From: Streptomyces sp. NRRL F-2580
Lineage (GTDB): Bacteria > Actinomycetota > Actinomycetes > Streptomycetales > Streptomycetaceae
Reading direction: 5' to 3'
Assembly (NCBI RefSeq): GCF_000720115.1
Contig: NZ_JOIR01000011.1
Coordinates: 186,001-250,000, forward strand
Length of the DNA: 64,000 nucleotides
Below the pieces are notes generated by a model, which worked only from the letters and a program-made list of their open reading frames with translations, was not told the DNA's origin and did no database searches. Positions 27,923 to 39,610 of this stretch are shown in pieces (position 1 is the stretch's first letter; each line of letters opens with the position of its first letter). The position numbers and the translations under genes were made by a program.

Positions 27923-29305
27923 GTGGCCGCCGACAAGATCGACACCATCGTCAGCCTGAGCAAGCGCCGTGGCTTCGTTTTCCCGTGCAGTGAGATCTAC
28001 GGCGGCTCCAAGGCCGCCTGGGATTACGGCCCGCTGGGTGTCGAGCTCAAGGAGAACATCAAGCGCCAGTGGTGGAAGGCGATGGTCACCGGGCGTGAGG
28101 ACATCGTCGGCATCGACTCGTCCGTGATCCTGGCCCCCGAGGTCTGGGTGGCCTCCGGCCACGTCGCGACCTTCTCGGACCCGCTGACCGAGTGCACCGC
28201 CTGTCACAAGCGCCACCGCGCGGACCACCTTGAAGAGGCGTACGAGGCCAAGCACGGCCGCCTGCCCGCCAACGGCCTCGCCGACATCAACTGCCCCCAC
28301 TGTGGCGTGAAGGGCCAGTTCACCGAGCCCAAGCAGTTCTCCGGCATGCTGGAGACGCACCTCGGCCCGACCCAGGACACCGGCTCCAAGGCGTACCTGC
28401 GCCCCGAGACCGCCCAGGGCATCTTCACCAACTTCGCCACCGTGCAGACCACCTCGCGCAAGAAGCCCCCGTTCGGCATCGCGCAGATGGGCAAGTCCTT
28501 CCGCAACGAGATCACCCCCGGCAACTTCATCTTCCGCACGCGCGAGTTCGAGCAGATGGAGATGGAGTTCTTCGTCAAGCCGGGCGAGGACGAGCAGTGG
28601 CAGGAGTACTGGATGCAGGAGCGGTGGAACTGGTACCGCGACCTCGGCATCCGCGAGGAGAACATCCGCTGGTACGAGCACCCGAAGGAGAAGCTGTCCC
28701 ACTACTCGAAGCGCACCGCCGACATCGAGTACCGCTTCAACTTCGGTGGCAACGAGTTCTCCGAGCTCGAAGGCGTCGCCAACCGCACCGACTTCGACCT
28801 CAAGGCGCACTCCGCCGCCTCCGGCCAGGACCTCGTGTACTTCGACCAGGAGTCCAAGGAGAAGTACACCCCGTACGTCATCGAGCCGGCGGCCGGTGTC
28901 AACCGCGCCATGCTCGCCTTCATGCTCGACGCGTACGTCGAGGACGAGGCCCCCAACGCCAAGGGCGTCATGGAGAAGCGCACCGTGATGCGCCTCGACC
29001 CCCGCCTGGCCCCGATCAAGGTCGCCGTCCTGCCGCTGTCCCGCAACGCGGAGCTGTCGCCGAAGGCCAAGGGCCTCGCCGCGGACCTGCGCAAGTTCTG
29101 GAACATCGAGTTCGACGACGCGGGCGCCATCGGCCGCCGCTACCGCCGCCAGGACGAGATCGGTACGCCGTTCTGCGTCACCGTCGACTTCGACACCCTG
29201 GACGACAACGCGGTGACCGTGCGCGAGCGCGACACCATGAAGCAGGAGCGCGTCTCCCTGGACCAGATCCAGACCTACCTCGGCAGCCGCCTGCTCGGCT
29301 GCTAG
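27923..29305 (+). CDS. glyS: Glycyl-tRNA synthetase (class II, alpha2)
   Basis: A 460-residue dimeric-type glycyl-tRNA synthetase. N-terminal [38 protein letters not shown] contains motif 1, motif 2 lies in [26 protein letters not shown], and class II motif 3 [15 protein letters not shown] zinc insert is visible (CTACHKRH ... CPHC, about residues 91-130). The C-terminal anticodon-binding domain starts at about 355 ([13 protein letters not shown]). The start is GTG with GAAGAGAG upstream. The gene ends at a very strong hairpin. Some databases name this single-chain form glyQS. Confidence 0.96.
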   Translation: MAADKIDTIVSLSKRRGFVFPCSEIYGGSKAAWDYGPLGVELKENIKRQWWKAMVTGREDIVGIDSSVILAPEVWVASGHVATFSDPLTECTACHKRHRADHLEEAYEAKHGRLPANGLADINCPHCGVKGQFTEPKQFSGMLETHLGPTQDTGSKAYLRPETAQGIFTNFATVQTTSRKKPPFGIAQMGKSFRNEITPGNFIFRTREFEQMEMEFFVKPGEDEQWQEYWMQERWNWYRDLGIREENIRWYEHPKEKLSHYSKRTADIEYRFNFGGNEFSELEGVANRTDFDLKAHSAASGQDLVYFDQESKEKYTPYVIEPAAGVNRAMLAFMLDAYVEDEAPNAKGVMEKRTVMRLDPRLAPIKVAVLPLSRNAELSPKAKGLAADLRKFWNIEFDDAGAIGRRYRRQDEIGTPFCVTVDFDTLDDNAVTVRERDTMKQERVSLDQIQTYLGSRLLGC

Positions 29306-29318
29306 GCCAGGACGCACG

Positions 29319-29365
29319 AAGACCGGTGGCCCGGTGCGCGAGAAGCGCACCGGGCCACCGGTCTT
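29319..29365. terminator. Perfect 21-bp-stem terminator after glyS
   Basis: Left arm 29319-29339 and right arm 29345-29365 are exact inverted repeats (beginning AAGACCGGTGGCC) with a GAGAA loop, followed by TCGTCTTCC. It lies between convergent genes and should stop transcription from both sides. Confidence 0.9.
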
Positions 29366-29385
29366 TCGTCTTCCGGGGCGTCGGG

Positions 29386-30099
29386 TCAGGACGCGGAGCC
29401 CCCGGCCGCCTCGGCTGCGGCGGCCTCCGCGGCGCGGCGCTCGCCCTCCGCCTGGGAGCGCTTGCCGTACAGGGCGGTCCACACGCCCAGCGCGCCGAGC
29501 ACCCCGTAGATCATGATCGGACTGAGGGTCACCATGGTCTTGGTGCTCAGCGTGTACGCGAGGATGACGCGGACGACGGCCTCGATGACGTAGGCGACGC
29601 CCCAGACCAGGGTCATCCGGGTCATCGTGGTCCGGAAGCCCTCGTACTGCCACAGGCCGTTCCACCAGGCCGTGCTCTCGGGAGTGCCGTCGGTGGCGAA
29701 CTTGCGGCCGAAGTAGAACATCAGCGGGCGCTTCGCCAGCAGGGTGGACAGGCAGAGCAGCCCGAACAGCCCGGTCACGGCGGAGTCTTTGACCAGCAGG
29801 GCCCGAGCCGAGGGGTCACCGACGAGCGAGACCCCGGCCGTGATCACTATGAACACGAGGGTGACCACGGCGAATTCGTCGAGCTTGCGGTGCCAGGCCA
29901 CGCTGATGGCGCTGTCGAGCACGGGCCAGGCGCTGCTGAGGAGCAGTGCCGAGAACTCGCTCCAGCCGTGGTCGTCCACGAGCGTGTTGTACGTGATGAT
30001 CGGCGCGACCACGTTGAGGCCGATGGTCAGGATCCAGCCGATGGCGGTCGCGGCCCCCGAACGGGCGGGAGGCGCGGGTCGTGCTACTTGGGTGGACAA
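29386..30099 (-). CDS. VC0807-like polytopic membrane protein
   Basis: A 237-residue protein with about six hydrophobic segments (IGWILTIGLNVVAPIITYNTL, AVVTLVFIVITAGVSLV, VTGLFGLLCLSTLL, LVWGVAYVIEAVVRVILAY, MIYGVLGALGVWTALYG). The WSEFSALLLSSAWPVLDSAISVAWHRKLDEF segment and RPLMFYFGRKFA fit the VC0807-type family. Function is unknown. The TTG at 30099 (LSTQVARPAP) is the likely start, with GGGGGA nine bases upstream; the in-frame ATG at 30174 would add a Pro/His-rich non-homologous stretch. The tail is Ala/Glu-rich, possibly coiled. It is a separate unit from the TetR gene 141 bp upstream. Confidence 0.72.
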   Translation of the reverse strand: MSTQVARPAPPARSGAATAIGWILTIGLNVVAPIITYNTLVDDHGWSEFSALLLSSAWPVLDSAISVAWHRKLDEFAVVTLVFIVITAGVSLVGDPSARALLVKDSAVTGLFGLLCLSTLLAKRPLMFYFGRKFATDGTPESTAWWNGLWQYEGFRTTMTRMTLVWGVAYVIEAVVRVILAYTLSTKTMVTLSPIMIYGVLGALGVWTALYGKRSQAEGERRAAEAAAAEAAGGSAS

Positions 30100-30240
30100 G
30101 GTTCCCCCTGGGGCGTGCCTGATGGAGTGCGGTAGGGGGACCGTAGGGACGGGGGGATGGCAGGGACAAGACAAGCGCGCCCAAAATGATCATCAAGTTC
30201 TCCGGACCGACTGGTTCCGGACAGGCCCCGCCGGCCCGGA

Positions 30241-30834
30241 TCAGGCGCGCAGACCCCGGATGATCAGCGTGGTGACCGCCTCGAACTCCGTGAAGATCGT
30301 GGGCGACAGCCAGTCGGCCGCGTACTGCGGATCGTGGAAGCGGCCGGTGGCGTCGAAGACCGCCCGGGCGGCGGCCGGCACGTCCTCGGCGGCGAGCGTC
30401 CCGGCGGCGACGCCCTCCGCGATGATCCGGGCCAGCTGGTCGATCAGCTCGGCCAGATGCGCGTCCACCACTCCGCTGTTCTCCGCGAGCAGCACGGTGT
30501 AGGTCGCGAACAGTTCCGGATCCGCGCCCGCCTTGTGGCGCTTGGCCTCGAACAGGGCCCCGAGCCACGCCTCCAGCTTGGTGGGGGCGCTCCCGGTGGG
30601 TGCCGAGGTGATCTCCTCCAGCAGGACCACGCTCTTGGCGAGCCAGCGGTCCGTGACGGCCTCGCGCAGCGCCGCCTTGGACGGGAAGTGCCGGTACACA
30701 CTGCCGTGGCTGACACCGAGGGCGCGCGCCACGTCCACCACGGTCGCCTTGGTGGGGCCGAAGCGGCGCAGCACCTCCTCGGTGGTCTCGAGGATGCGCT
30801 CGGGGGTCAGGGGCTCGGCGGCAGCGGGGGGCAT
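30241..30834 (-). CDS. TetR/AcrR-family transcriptional regulator
   Basis: A 197-residue TetR regulator with the HTH region ILETTEEVLRRFGPTKATVVDVARALGVSHGSVYRHFPSKAALREAV (about residues 14-60). The C-terminal ligand domain begins WLAKSVVLLEEITSAP. It lies 21 bp downstream of the aldo/keto reductase gene on the same strand and is probably co-transcribed with it. A classical operator was not found at its own 5' end; the 22-bp palindrome upstream of the reductase gene may be its site. Confidence 0.87.
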   Translation of the reverse strand: MPPAAAEPLTPERILETTEEVLRRFGPTKATVVDVARALGVSHGSVYRHFPSKAALREAVTDRWLAKSVVLLEEITSAPTGSAPTKLEAWLGALFEAKRHKAGADPELFATYTVLLAENSGVVDAHLAELIDQLARIIAEGVAAGTLAAEDVPAAARAVFDATGRFHDPQYAADWLSPTIFTEFEAVTTLIIRGLRA

Positions 30835-30855
30835 GGGTACGACCGTACCGTCAGC

Positions 30856-31899
30856 TCAGTGCTCGCTGTCGAGGTGGGCCATCTGGGCCTCCGGGTACCT
30901 CTCGCCGGCCGCCGCGCCGGCGGGCACGGCCTCTTCGATGGCCGCCAGGTCCGCGGCGCTGAACGTGATGTCCATGGCACCCAGTGCCTCGGCGAGCCGG
31001 TCCCGGCGCCGGGCGCCCACCAGCGGCACGAGGTCCACGCCCTGCCGGGGGCCCTGTGCGAGCACCCAGGCGATCGCGGTCTGGGCGACGCTGACCCCCT
31101 TGTCCTCGGCGACCTTGCGCAGGGCCTCCACCAGATCGAGGTTCCGGTCGAGGTTGTCGCCCTGGAAGCGCGGGCTCATCCCGCGGAAGTCGCCCGGGGC
31201 CAGCGCGCGGTCGCGGGTGAAGTGGCCGCTGATCAGGCCGCGGGACAGCACTCCGTACGCCGTGATCCCTATCCCGAGCTCGCGGGCGGTGGGCAGGATC
31301 TCCTCCTCGATGCCGCGGGAGATCAGCGAGTACTCGATCTGGAGGTCGGAGATCGGGGCCACGGCGGCGGCCCGGCGCATGGTCTCCGCGCCGACCTCGG
31401 ACAGGCCGATGTGGCGCACGTGTCCGGCCTGGACCGCCTCGGCGATGGCCCCGACCGTCTCCTCTATCGGCACGTCCGGGTCCACACGGGCGATCCGGTA
31501 GATGTCGATGTGGTCCCGGCCGAGCCGCTGGAGCGAGTAGGCCAGGAAGTTCCTGACGGCCTCGGGCCGCCCGTCATAGCCGGTGAATCCGCCCTCGACC
31601 GTGCGCAGCGCGCCGAACTTGACGCTGGTCAGCGCCCGCTCGCGGGCCGCGGCGGGCGCCGTGCGCAGGGCTTCGTTGATCAGCAGCTCGTTGTGCCCCA
31701 TGCCGTAGAAGTCGCCGGTGTCGAGAAGCGTGATGCCCGCGTCCAGGGCGGCGTGGATGGTCGCGAGGGACTCGGCGCGGTCGGCCTCGCCGTAGAGGGC
31801 GGACATCCCCATGCAGCCCAGCCCCAGCGGGAAGACGGAGGGGCCGGTGCTGCCGAGGGTGGTCATCGTGGTCGTCGGGATCTTCTCGTTCGTCGTCAT
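30856..31899 (-). CDS. Aldo/keto reductase
   Basis: A 347-residue NADPH-dependent aldo/keto reductase with the (beta/alpha)8 pattern. N-terminal VFPLGLGCMGMSALYGEAD and LLDTGDFYGMGHNELLINEAL contain the catalytic Asp and Tyr, and TSVKFG the Lys. The usual His position reads YRIARVDPDVP, i.e. Ala-Arg instead of His, as seen in the YakC/AKR13-like branch. LIEYSLISRGIEEEILP and the C-terminal LVPLVGARRRDRLAEALGAMDI fit the cofactor site. The ATG at 31899 is used. Upstream lies a perfect 8+8 palindrome shared with a broken MarR gene. Substrate unknown. Confidence 0.88.
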   Translation of the reverse strand: MTTNEKIPTTTMTTLGSTGPSVFPLGLGCMGMSALYGEADRAESLATIHAALDAGITLLDTGDFYGMGHNELLINEALRTAPAAARERALTSVKFGALRTVEGGFTGYDGRPEAVRNFLAYSLQRLGRDHIDIYRIARVDPDVPIEETVGAIAEAVQAGHVRHIGLSEVGAETMRRAAAVAPISDLQIEYSLISRGIEEEILPTARELGIGITAYGVLSRGLISGHFTRDRALAPGDFRGMSPRFQGDNLDRNLDLVEALRKVAEDKGVSVAQTAIAWVLAQGPRQGVDLVPLVGARRRDRLAEALGAMDITFSAADLAAIEEAVPAGAAAGERYPEAQMAHLDSEH

Positions 31900-31920
31900 G
31901 CAACGAGAATGACATGACGG

Positions 31921-32270
31921 ATGACAGATTTCAACATCTGTCACTCGTCAGTGTTGCGTGAGGATCCGCCGGCCTTGAGGGTGCCAGCCGTGGCAGCCAC
32001 GAGTCCGGGACCGCTGAGCGCCCTCTTCATCCGGGTCTGGGTGACCGCTCCGTGCCAGGCGAGCAGCAGGCCCAGCCGCTGCGGGGGGTGCGATCCGTCA
32101 CAACGTGGCCATCACCGCCGCCGGGGAGGCCGCACTGCGCAAGACGAACGCCGCCCTCGACGAGGTCGAAGGCGGCATGTTCGCGGGGCTGTCGGAGCAG
32201 GAGCGCGAACTCCTGCGCGGCCTCCTCGACCGGGTCAACACCTCGGCCGAGGACTTCGAGTGCGGCGAGC
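31921..32270 (+). pseudogene. MarR-family regulator remnant (internal deletion/frameshift)
   Basis: The 5' part in one frame begins MTDFNICHSS and continues GPLSALFIRVWVTA, resembling the first helix of MarR proteins. The C-terminal helices are in another frame from about 32045: RHNVAITAAGEAALRKTNAALDEVEGGMFAGLSEQERELLRGLLDRV, the usual MarR wing and dimerisation end. The recognition helices between them are absent and the frames do not join, so the gene appears inactivated by deletion. It is divergent from the aldo/keto reductase, as MarR repressors usually are from their targets. Confidence 0.65.
31922..31943. promoter_or_regulatory. Perfect inverted-repeat operator candidate
   Basis: TGACAGAT-TTCAAC-ATCTGTCA: two perfect 8-bp arms and a 6-bp centre, between the aldo/keto reductase start and the divergent MarR remnant, whose ATG lies inside it. 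It is a strong candidate site for the lost MarR protein or the linked TetR. Confidence 0.6.
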
Positions 32271-32332
32271 AGCCACCGCCCGGGCCGGCCGCGCGGTCAC
32301 GCGCGTGCTCGGGCGCGTGCACATGCCCGCGG

Positions 32333-33781
32333 TCAGCCGCGCGGCGAACCCGCCGTCGCGGACGGGCTGACGGGCTCCTCCAGGGTGCGGGCCGTGCGCT
32401 CCGCCGTCGCCCGGGCCCAGCTGCCGCTCGTCACCGCACCCACGACCAGCACCGCCAGCCCGCACAGCGTGATGATCCACCAGGCTGGCTGGGCCGCCCC
32501 GGAGAAGTCGGAGCCGCCGGCCAGCCCCGCCGCCAGGACCGAGCCGATGACCGCGACGCCCAGCGTGCCGCCGGTCTGGCGGCTGGTCGAGGCGATGGCG
32601 GCCGCGACGCCCGCCTGGGAGCGCGGCATCCCGGACACCGCCGTATTGGTGATCGGCGCGTTCACCATGCCGAAGCCGAGCCCGAAGAGCACGTACCCGG
32701 TGAACAGCAGCGGGTTGGAGGTCTCGGCCTCGAACAGGGCGAACAGCAGCCCGCTCGACGCCATCGCCACGCCCGCGATCAGCAGGCAGATCCGCGGCCC
32801 CCGGCTGCCCACCAGCCGCCCCGCCAGCGGGGCGAAGAGGACGGTCAGGGCCGCCATCGGCAGCATGTAGAGCCCGGCGTGCAGGGCGCTGAGCCCCCGT
32901 ACGTCCTGGAGGTAGAGCGTGTTCAGGAAGAGGAAGCCGGCCAGACCGGCGAAGGCGCTGATCGCGATCACGGTCGACCCGCTGAAGGGCGCGCTCCGGA
33001 AGAACCGGAGGTCGATCAGCGGTTCCTCGCGCCGGGGCTCGTAGACCAGCAGCCCCACGAGCGAGGCCACGGCCACCACCGCGCACCCCATGATCAGCGG
33101 CGAGCGCCAGCCGGCGGCCGGAGCCTCGATGATCCCGTACGTCAGACTGCCGAGCAGCGCGATGACCAGCACCTGGCCCACCGGGTCCGGCCGCCGCGGC
33201 CGGGCGGCCCGGGACTCAGGGATGTGGCGCAGGGTCAGCACGAGCGCCGCCAGACCGATCGGCAAGTTGATCAGGAAGATCGAGCGCCAGCCCACCGAGT
33301 CCACCAGCACCCCGCCGATCAGCGGCCCCGCGGCCATGGAGACGCCGCCGACCGCGCCCCACACGCCGATGGCCCGGGCCCGCTCGGCCGGATCGGTGAA
33401 GGTGTTGGTGATGATCGACATCGCGACCGGGTTGAGCATCGCGCCGCCGACCGCCTGCACCATCCGGAAGACGATGAGCCAGCCGAGGCTGGGGGCGAGC
33501 GAGCACAGCAGGGAGCCCAAGCCGAAGGCCAGCAGGCCGGCGACGAACACCTTGCGGCGGCCGATTCGGTCGGCCGTGGAGCCCGCGAGCATCAGCAGCG
33601 AGGCCAGGACCAGGGTGTACGCGTCGATGGTCCACTGCAGCCCCGCGACCGAGGCGTCGAGTTCTCGGCGCATCGACGGCAGCGCGACGTTGAGCACGGT
33701 GTTGTCGAGGCTGACGATCAGCAGGCTCATGCAGCAGATCGCCAGGACGAGCATGCGCTGCCGGGGACTCGGCTCGATCAT
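32333..33781 (-). CDS. DHA2-type MFS drug/metabolite exporter
   Basis: A 482-residue, 14-TM-type major facilitator of the EmrB/QacA group. Early TM1 LAICCMSLLIVSLDNTVLNVALPSMRREL contains the DHA2 motif D1 (LDxTVxNVALP), motif A is GSTADRIGRRKVFVAG, and motif C is GPLIGGVLVDSVGWRSIFLINLPIG. It probably exports toxic compounds by proton antiport. The start is ATG 33781 (MIEPSPRQRM); the longer open frame runs through dusB's promoter. It is divergent from dusB by 52 bp. Confidence 0.88.
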   Translation of the reverse strand: MIEPSPRQRMLVLAICCMSLLIVSLDNTVLNVALPSMRRELDASVAGLQWTIDAYTLVLASLLMLAGSTADRIGRRKVFVAGLLAFGLGSLLCSLAPSLGWLIVFRMVQAVGGAMLNPVAMSIITNTFTDPAERARAIGVWGAVGGVSMAAGPLIGGVLVDSVGWRSIFLINLPIGLAALVLTLRHIPESRAARPRRPDPVGQVLVIALLGSLTYGIIEAPAAGWRSPLIMGCAVVAVASLVGLLVYEPRREEPLIDLRFFRSAPFSGSTVIAISAFAGLAGFLFLNTLYLQDVRGLSALHAGLYMLPMAALTVLFAPLAGRLVGSRGPRICLLIAGVAMASSGLLFALFEAETSNPLLFTGYVLFGLGFGMVNAPITNTAVSGMPRSQAGVAAAIASTSRQTGGTLGVAVIGSVLAAGLAGGSDFSGAAQPAWWIITLCGLAVLVVGAVTSGSWARATAERTARTLEEPVSPSATAGSPRG

Positions 33782-33821
33782 GCCGCCGATGCTACGTCTG
33801 CCGCACCCCCTCGGCATGCGG

Positions 33822-33833
33822 GACAATGGGCGG
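33822..33833 (+). promoter_or_regulatory. Leaderless -10 for dusB
   Basis: GACAAT at 33822-33827, then GGGCGG, then ATG 33834: the same arrangement as recO. Confidence 0.55.
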
Positions 33834-34976
33834 ATGACCACGCTCCCCCCGCCCCTCGCGATCGGCCCGCACACCGTGCAGCCCCCAGTGGTGCTCGCGC
33901 CCATGGCCGGCATCACCAATGCCCCGTTCCGTACCCTCTGCCGCGAGTTCTCGGGCGGCAAGGGGCTGTTCGTGAGCGAGATGATCACGACCCGCGCCCT
34001 GGTCGAGCGCAACGAGAAGACCATGCAGCTGATCCACTTCGACGAGATCGAGAAGCCTCGCTCGATTCAGCTGTACGGGGTCGACCCGGCGACGGTCGGC
34101 AAGGCCGTCCGGATGATCGTCGAAGAGGACCGCGCCGACCACATCGACCTCAACTTCGGCTGCCCGGTCCCCAAGGTCACCCGCAAGGGTGGCGGCTCGG
34201 CCCTCCCGTACAAGCGCAACCTGCTCCGCGCGATCCTCCGCGAGGCCGTCGCCGGCGCCGGCGACCTGCCGGTCACCATGAAGATGCGCAAGGGCATCGA
34301 CGACGACCACCTCACCTACCTCGACGCCGGACGGATCGCCGTGGAGGAGGGGGTCACCGCGATAGCCCTGCACGGACGGACCACGGCCCAGCACTACGGC
34401 GGCACCGCCGACTGGGACGCCATCGCGCGGCTCAAGGAGCACGTGCCGGAGATCCCCGTGCTCGGCAACGGCGACATCTGGTGCGCCGAGGACGCCCTGC
34501 GCATGGTCCGCGAGACCGGCTGCGACGGCGTGGTCGTGGGCCGCGGCTGCCTGGGGCGGCCGTGGCTGTTCAACGACCTGGTGGCGGCCTTCGAGGGCCG
34601 CCCGGAGGACTTCCACAAGCCGACGCTGCGCGAGGTCGCGGCCACCATGCACCGGCACGCACAGCTGCTGGGGGAGTGGATCGGCGACGAGGCGCGCGGG
34701 GTGATCGACTTCCGTAAGCACGTGGCCTGGTACCTGAAGGGCTTCTCGGTCGGGTCCGAGATGCGCAAGAAGCTCGCGGTCACCTCTTCCCTGGCCGAGC
34801 TGGACGCTCATCTGAGCGAGCTGGACCTGGACCAGGCGTGGCCCGAGAGTGCGGACGGCCCGCGCGGTCGGACGTCCGGAAACAACCGAGTTGTCCTGCC
34901 GGACGGCTGGCTGAAGGACCCGTACGACTGCGCGGGTGTGAGCGAGGACGCTGAACTGGACACCTCCGGAGGCTGA
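33834..34976 (+). CDS. dusB: tRNA-dihydrouridine synthase DusB-like
   Basis: A 380-residue FMN enzyme that reduces uridines of the tRNA D-loop with NADPH. The N-terminal VVLAPMAGITNAPFRTLCREFSGGKGLFVSEMI is the FMN-phosphate/TIM-barrel start. HIDLNFGCPVPKVTRKGGGSAL contains the catalytic Cys, and IALHGRTTAQHYGGTADW and VLGNGDI complete the flavin site. The C-terminal helical tRNA-binding domain follows. The ATG at 33834 is preceded by a leaderless-type -10. A hairpin (35062-35090) downstream is the likely terminator. Confidence 0.95.
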   Translation: MTTLPPPLAIGPHTVQPPVVLAPMAGITNAPFRTLCREFSGGKGLFVSEMITTRALVERNEKTMQLIHFDEIEKPRSIQLYGVDPATVGKAVRMIVEEDRADHIDLNFGCPVPKVTRKGGGSALPYKRNLLRAILREAVAGAGDLPVTMKMRKGIDDDHLTYLDAGRIAVEEGVTAIALHGRTTAQHYGGTADWDAIARLKEHVPEIPVLGNGDIWCAEDALRMVRETGCDGVVVGRGCLGRPWLFNDLVAAFEGRPEDFHKPTLREVAATMHRHAQLLGEWIGDEARGVIDFRKHVAWYLKGFSVGSEMRKKLAVTSSLAELDAHLSELDLDQAWPESADGPRGRTSGNNRVVLPDGWLKDPYDCAGVSEDAELDTSGG

Positions 34977-35340
34977 CAAATCGCCCTCCGTGGCGCGTGA
35001 TATACGCCACGCATGGGAAGGGTTTCGCTCAGATGAGCACTAAAGTCACGGGTAAGACTTTCAAAGGGTGGCACTGGGTGCCACCCTTTGTGCGTTCAAC
35101 TCTTGAAGGCAAATGGATCGATGATCGCTCATGCGAGCGTGATCAGGCCCCAGGAGGCCCCTTCTCCTTCGAGAGGTGAACGCTGTGCGTACTTTCTGAT
35201 TACCCATGAGTTACTTTCGATCTGCTGGCGCACGGGTGGTTACAGCCGCATGACGACCAAGTGGACGTACCCAGAAGCCTTCGATCTGGGTATGTTCCTG
35301 GCCGTCAGGGCAGCCACCGAGCCTCGAGGAGTCGAGACCC
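34977..35340 (+). other. Intergenic region dusB-ppdK
   Basis: A 364-bp gap with lower GC. It contains the dusB terminator (35062-35090), an inverted repeat CGCTC-ATGC-GAGCG (35126-35139) that might be an operator, AT-rich promoter-like sequence around 35195-35225 (TTTCTGATTACCCATGAGTTAC), and the ppdK SD GAGGAG. A 48-codon frame from ATG 35033 overlaps the hairpin and is not believed. Confidence 0.5.
35062..35090 (+). terminator. Hairpin terminator downstream of dusB
   Basis: CAAAGGGTGGCA and TGCCACCCTTTG form a perfect 12-bp stem with a CTGGG loop, 86 bp after the dusB stop. Confidence 0.75.
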
Positions 35341-38049
<2,709 letters not shown>

Positions 38050-38436
38050 CCCCCCGGCCCTGCCAAGGGCTCCCATAGACCGCGCCTGCCCCCGGGTTCC
38101 CTGACTGCCCGGTGGCGGGCGCGCCTATTTCCGTTGTTCAACAAATCTTTACGCCAGCAGGCGGTGGACGGATCCCCACCCGTCCACCGCCGCTGTCATT
38201 CTGCCGGGCACGTCGGCGCTTCCCGGTGCGACCGACCGCCAGGCCCCGCAAAGCCCCCCACGGCCTTCGCGGAGCGTTTCGGTCGCATCGGAGTGTGCCC
38301 GGCGGAGTACAGGATTTCGGTTGTCACGCCCCTGCCGAAAGGGGTTTCAACTGTGGCCGAAAGGGCGTGGTGACCACGTGTGACGGCGTGCATACTCATG
38401 GGGCGGGGGGATTGCGGTTGCACAGGTGGGGGTTCG
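38050..38436 (+). other. Intergenic region ppdK-HTH gene
   Basis: A 387-bp gap. It contains a perfect 11-bp hairpin (38161-38190) likely terminating ppdK, and a promoter-like pair GGTGAC (near 38368) and CATACT (near 38389) spaced 16 bp ahead of the HTH gene. AT-richer sequence (TTCAACAAATCTTTACG) lies at about 38136-38152. No gene is recognised. Confidence 0.45.
38161..38190 (+). terminator. Hairpin downstream of ppdK
   Basis: GCGGTGGACGG (38161-38171) and CCGTCCACCGC (38180-38190) form a perfect 11-bp stem with an 8-base loop, about 110 bp after ppdK. Confidence 0.6.
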
Positions 38437-39435
38437 GTGCTGCGTATCCATTTCACTGGAGTGGACCTGGCACGCGTACGGATGGCAGGGCGTCCCGATG
38501 CGTTGTGGGAAACGATTCTCAGCTTTCACCGCTTAAGAGACCGGCGCGACGCCCGGTTGTTCGGTGAATGGCGTACGGAAACCCGGAGCAGGTTGAATAG
38601 TGAAACACGCACGCTCGGTATGCTCATACCGAGCCGTGGTTATTTCCCCGATTTCCTGACCCCTGTGGAGGGGCAGTACGGGTGGGACGTGGGCCTCGAC
38701 GCGCTGCGCGGGATCCGTCCCGAGCGCATGCGGCGCGAGCTCCAGCTGCTGGCCGCCGGTGCTCCGATGACGCCGCGGCTACGGGAGTTCATGGACAGCG
38801 GCGACAAGCAGCTGCCGCGGCTCATGGGCGAGCTCCGCGCGTACCACCGGGCCGCCGTGGAGCCGTACTGGACGCACATCCAGGCCCAGATCGAGGCCGA
38901 GCGCGCCGCGCGTGGCCGGGCCCTGCTGGACGGGGGCGCGGACGAGCTGCTGGACTCGCTGCCGCCGATGCTGCGCTGGCGGGCGCCGGTGCTGGAGTGC
39001 GACTACCCGGTGGACCGGGACGTACGGCTGCGGGGGCGCGGGCTGCTGCTCCAGCCGTCCTTCTTCTGCCGGCGCACCGCGGTGACCCTGCACGATCCGG
39101 AGCTGCCGCCGGTGCTGGTCTATCCGGCGGCGGCGCAGTTGGCCTCGGCGCCGGCGGGGGGTGAGGCGGCGCGGCCCGTGGAGGAGCAGCGCCAGCGCAC
39201 CCTGGGCAAGCTGGTGGGGCACACCCGGTCGGTGGTGCTGAGGGCCATAGGGGACGGCGCGACCACCAGTGAGCTGGCCCGCCGGGCCGGGGTCTCGCTG
39301 GCGTCCGCGAGTCAGCACGCGTGTGTGATGCGGGAGGCGGGGCTGGTGACCACGTTGCGGCGGGGGAACGCGGTGCTGCATACCGTGACGCCGCTGGGCG
39401 CTGCGCTGCTCAAGGGCGGGGCCGTGGCCTCATGA
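38437..39435 (+). CDS. ArsR-like winged-helix transcriptional regulator
   Basis: A 332-residue protein of the large ArsR-like regulators common in streptomycetes. The first about 220 residues are a conserved actinobacterial region (VLRIHFTGVDLARVRMA; MLIPSRGYFPDFLTP; FMDSGDKQLPRLMGELRAYH). The C-terminal winged helix is GHTRSVVLRAIGDGATTSELARRAGVSLASASQHACVMREAGLVTTLRRGNAVLHTVTPLG, matching the ArsR/HTH pattern in which resistance to repression depends on helix-helix contacts. The GTG at 38437 is chosen with GGGGG upstream; the earlier ATG at 38380 would add a Cys/Gly-rich unconserved leader. Targets unknown. Confidence 0.8.
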   Translation: MLRIHFTGVDLARVRMAGRPDALWETILSFHRLRDRRDARLFGEWRTETRSRLNSETRTLGMLIPSRGYFPDFLTPVEGQYGWDVGLDALRGIRPERMRRELQLLAAGAPMTPRLREFMDSGDKQLPRLMGELRAYHRAAVEPYWTHIQAQIEAERAARGRALLDGGADELLDSLPPMLRWRAPVLECDYPVDRDVRLRGRGLLLQPSFFCRRTAVTLHDPELPPVLVYPAAAQLASAPAGGEAARPVEEQRQRTLGKLVGHTRSVVLRAIGDGATTSELARRAGVSLASASQHACVMREAGLVTTLRRGNAVLHTVTPLGAALLKGGAVAS

Positions 39436-39504
39436 CGGTGGCCGCCGCAACCCTGCGGGGTTGCCCGTGGGGGTGCGGCCGGTTGTGCGGGTGCCGGTCC
39501 GTTG

Positions 39505-39610
39505 CGGGGGCGCTGCCCCCGAGCCCCCGCGCCTCAAACGCCGGCGGGGCTGGAGTGGTGTGGCGGGGCTGGAGTGGTGTGGCAGGGCTGGGGTGGTGCG
39601 GCGGGGCTTA
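39505..39610. repeat. Streptomyces short repeat (copy C) with 19-bp tandem expansion
   Basis: A half-repeat GCGGGGGCGCTGCCCCCGAGC...CCTCAAACGCCGGCGGGGCTGGA is followed by three and a half tandem 19-bp units (39543-39561 and 39562-39580 identical, GGCGGGGCTGGAGTGGTGT; 39581-39599 with three changes). The last partial unit overlaps the end of the convergent PhoX-like gene at 39608. This parallels the tandem expansion next to copy A. Confidence 0.75.

Noticed and set aside
35033..35179. 48-codon frame MSTKVTGKTFKGWHW... between dusB and ppdK
   Set aside because: It overlaps a perfect 12-bp terminator stem, lacks a ribosome site and has non-typical codon use.
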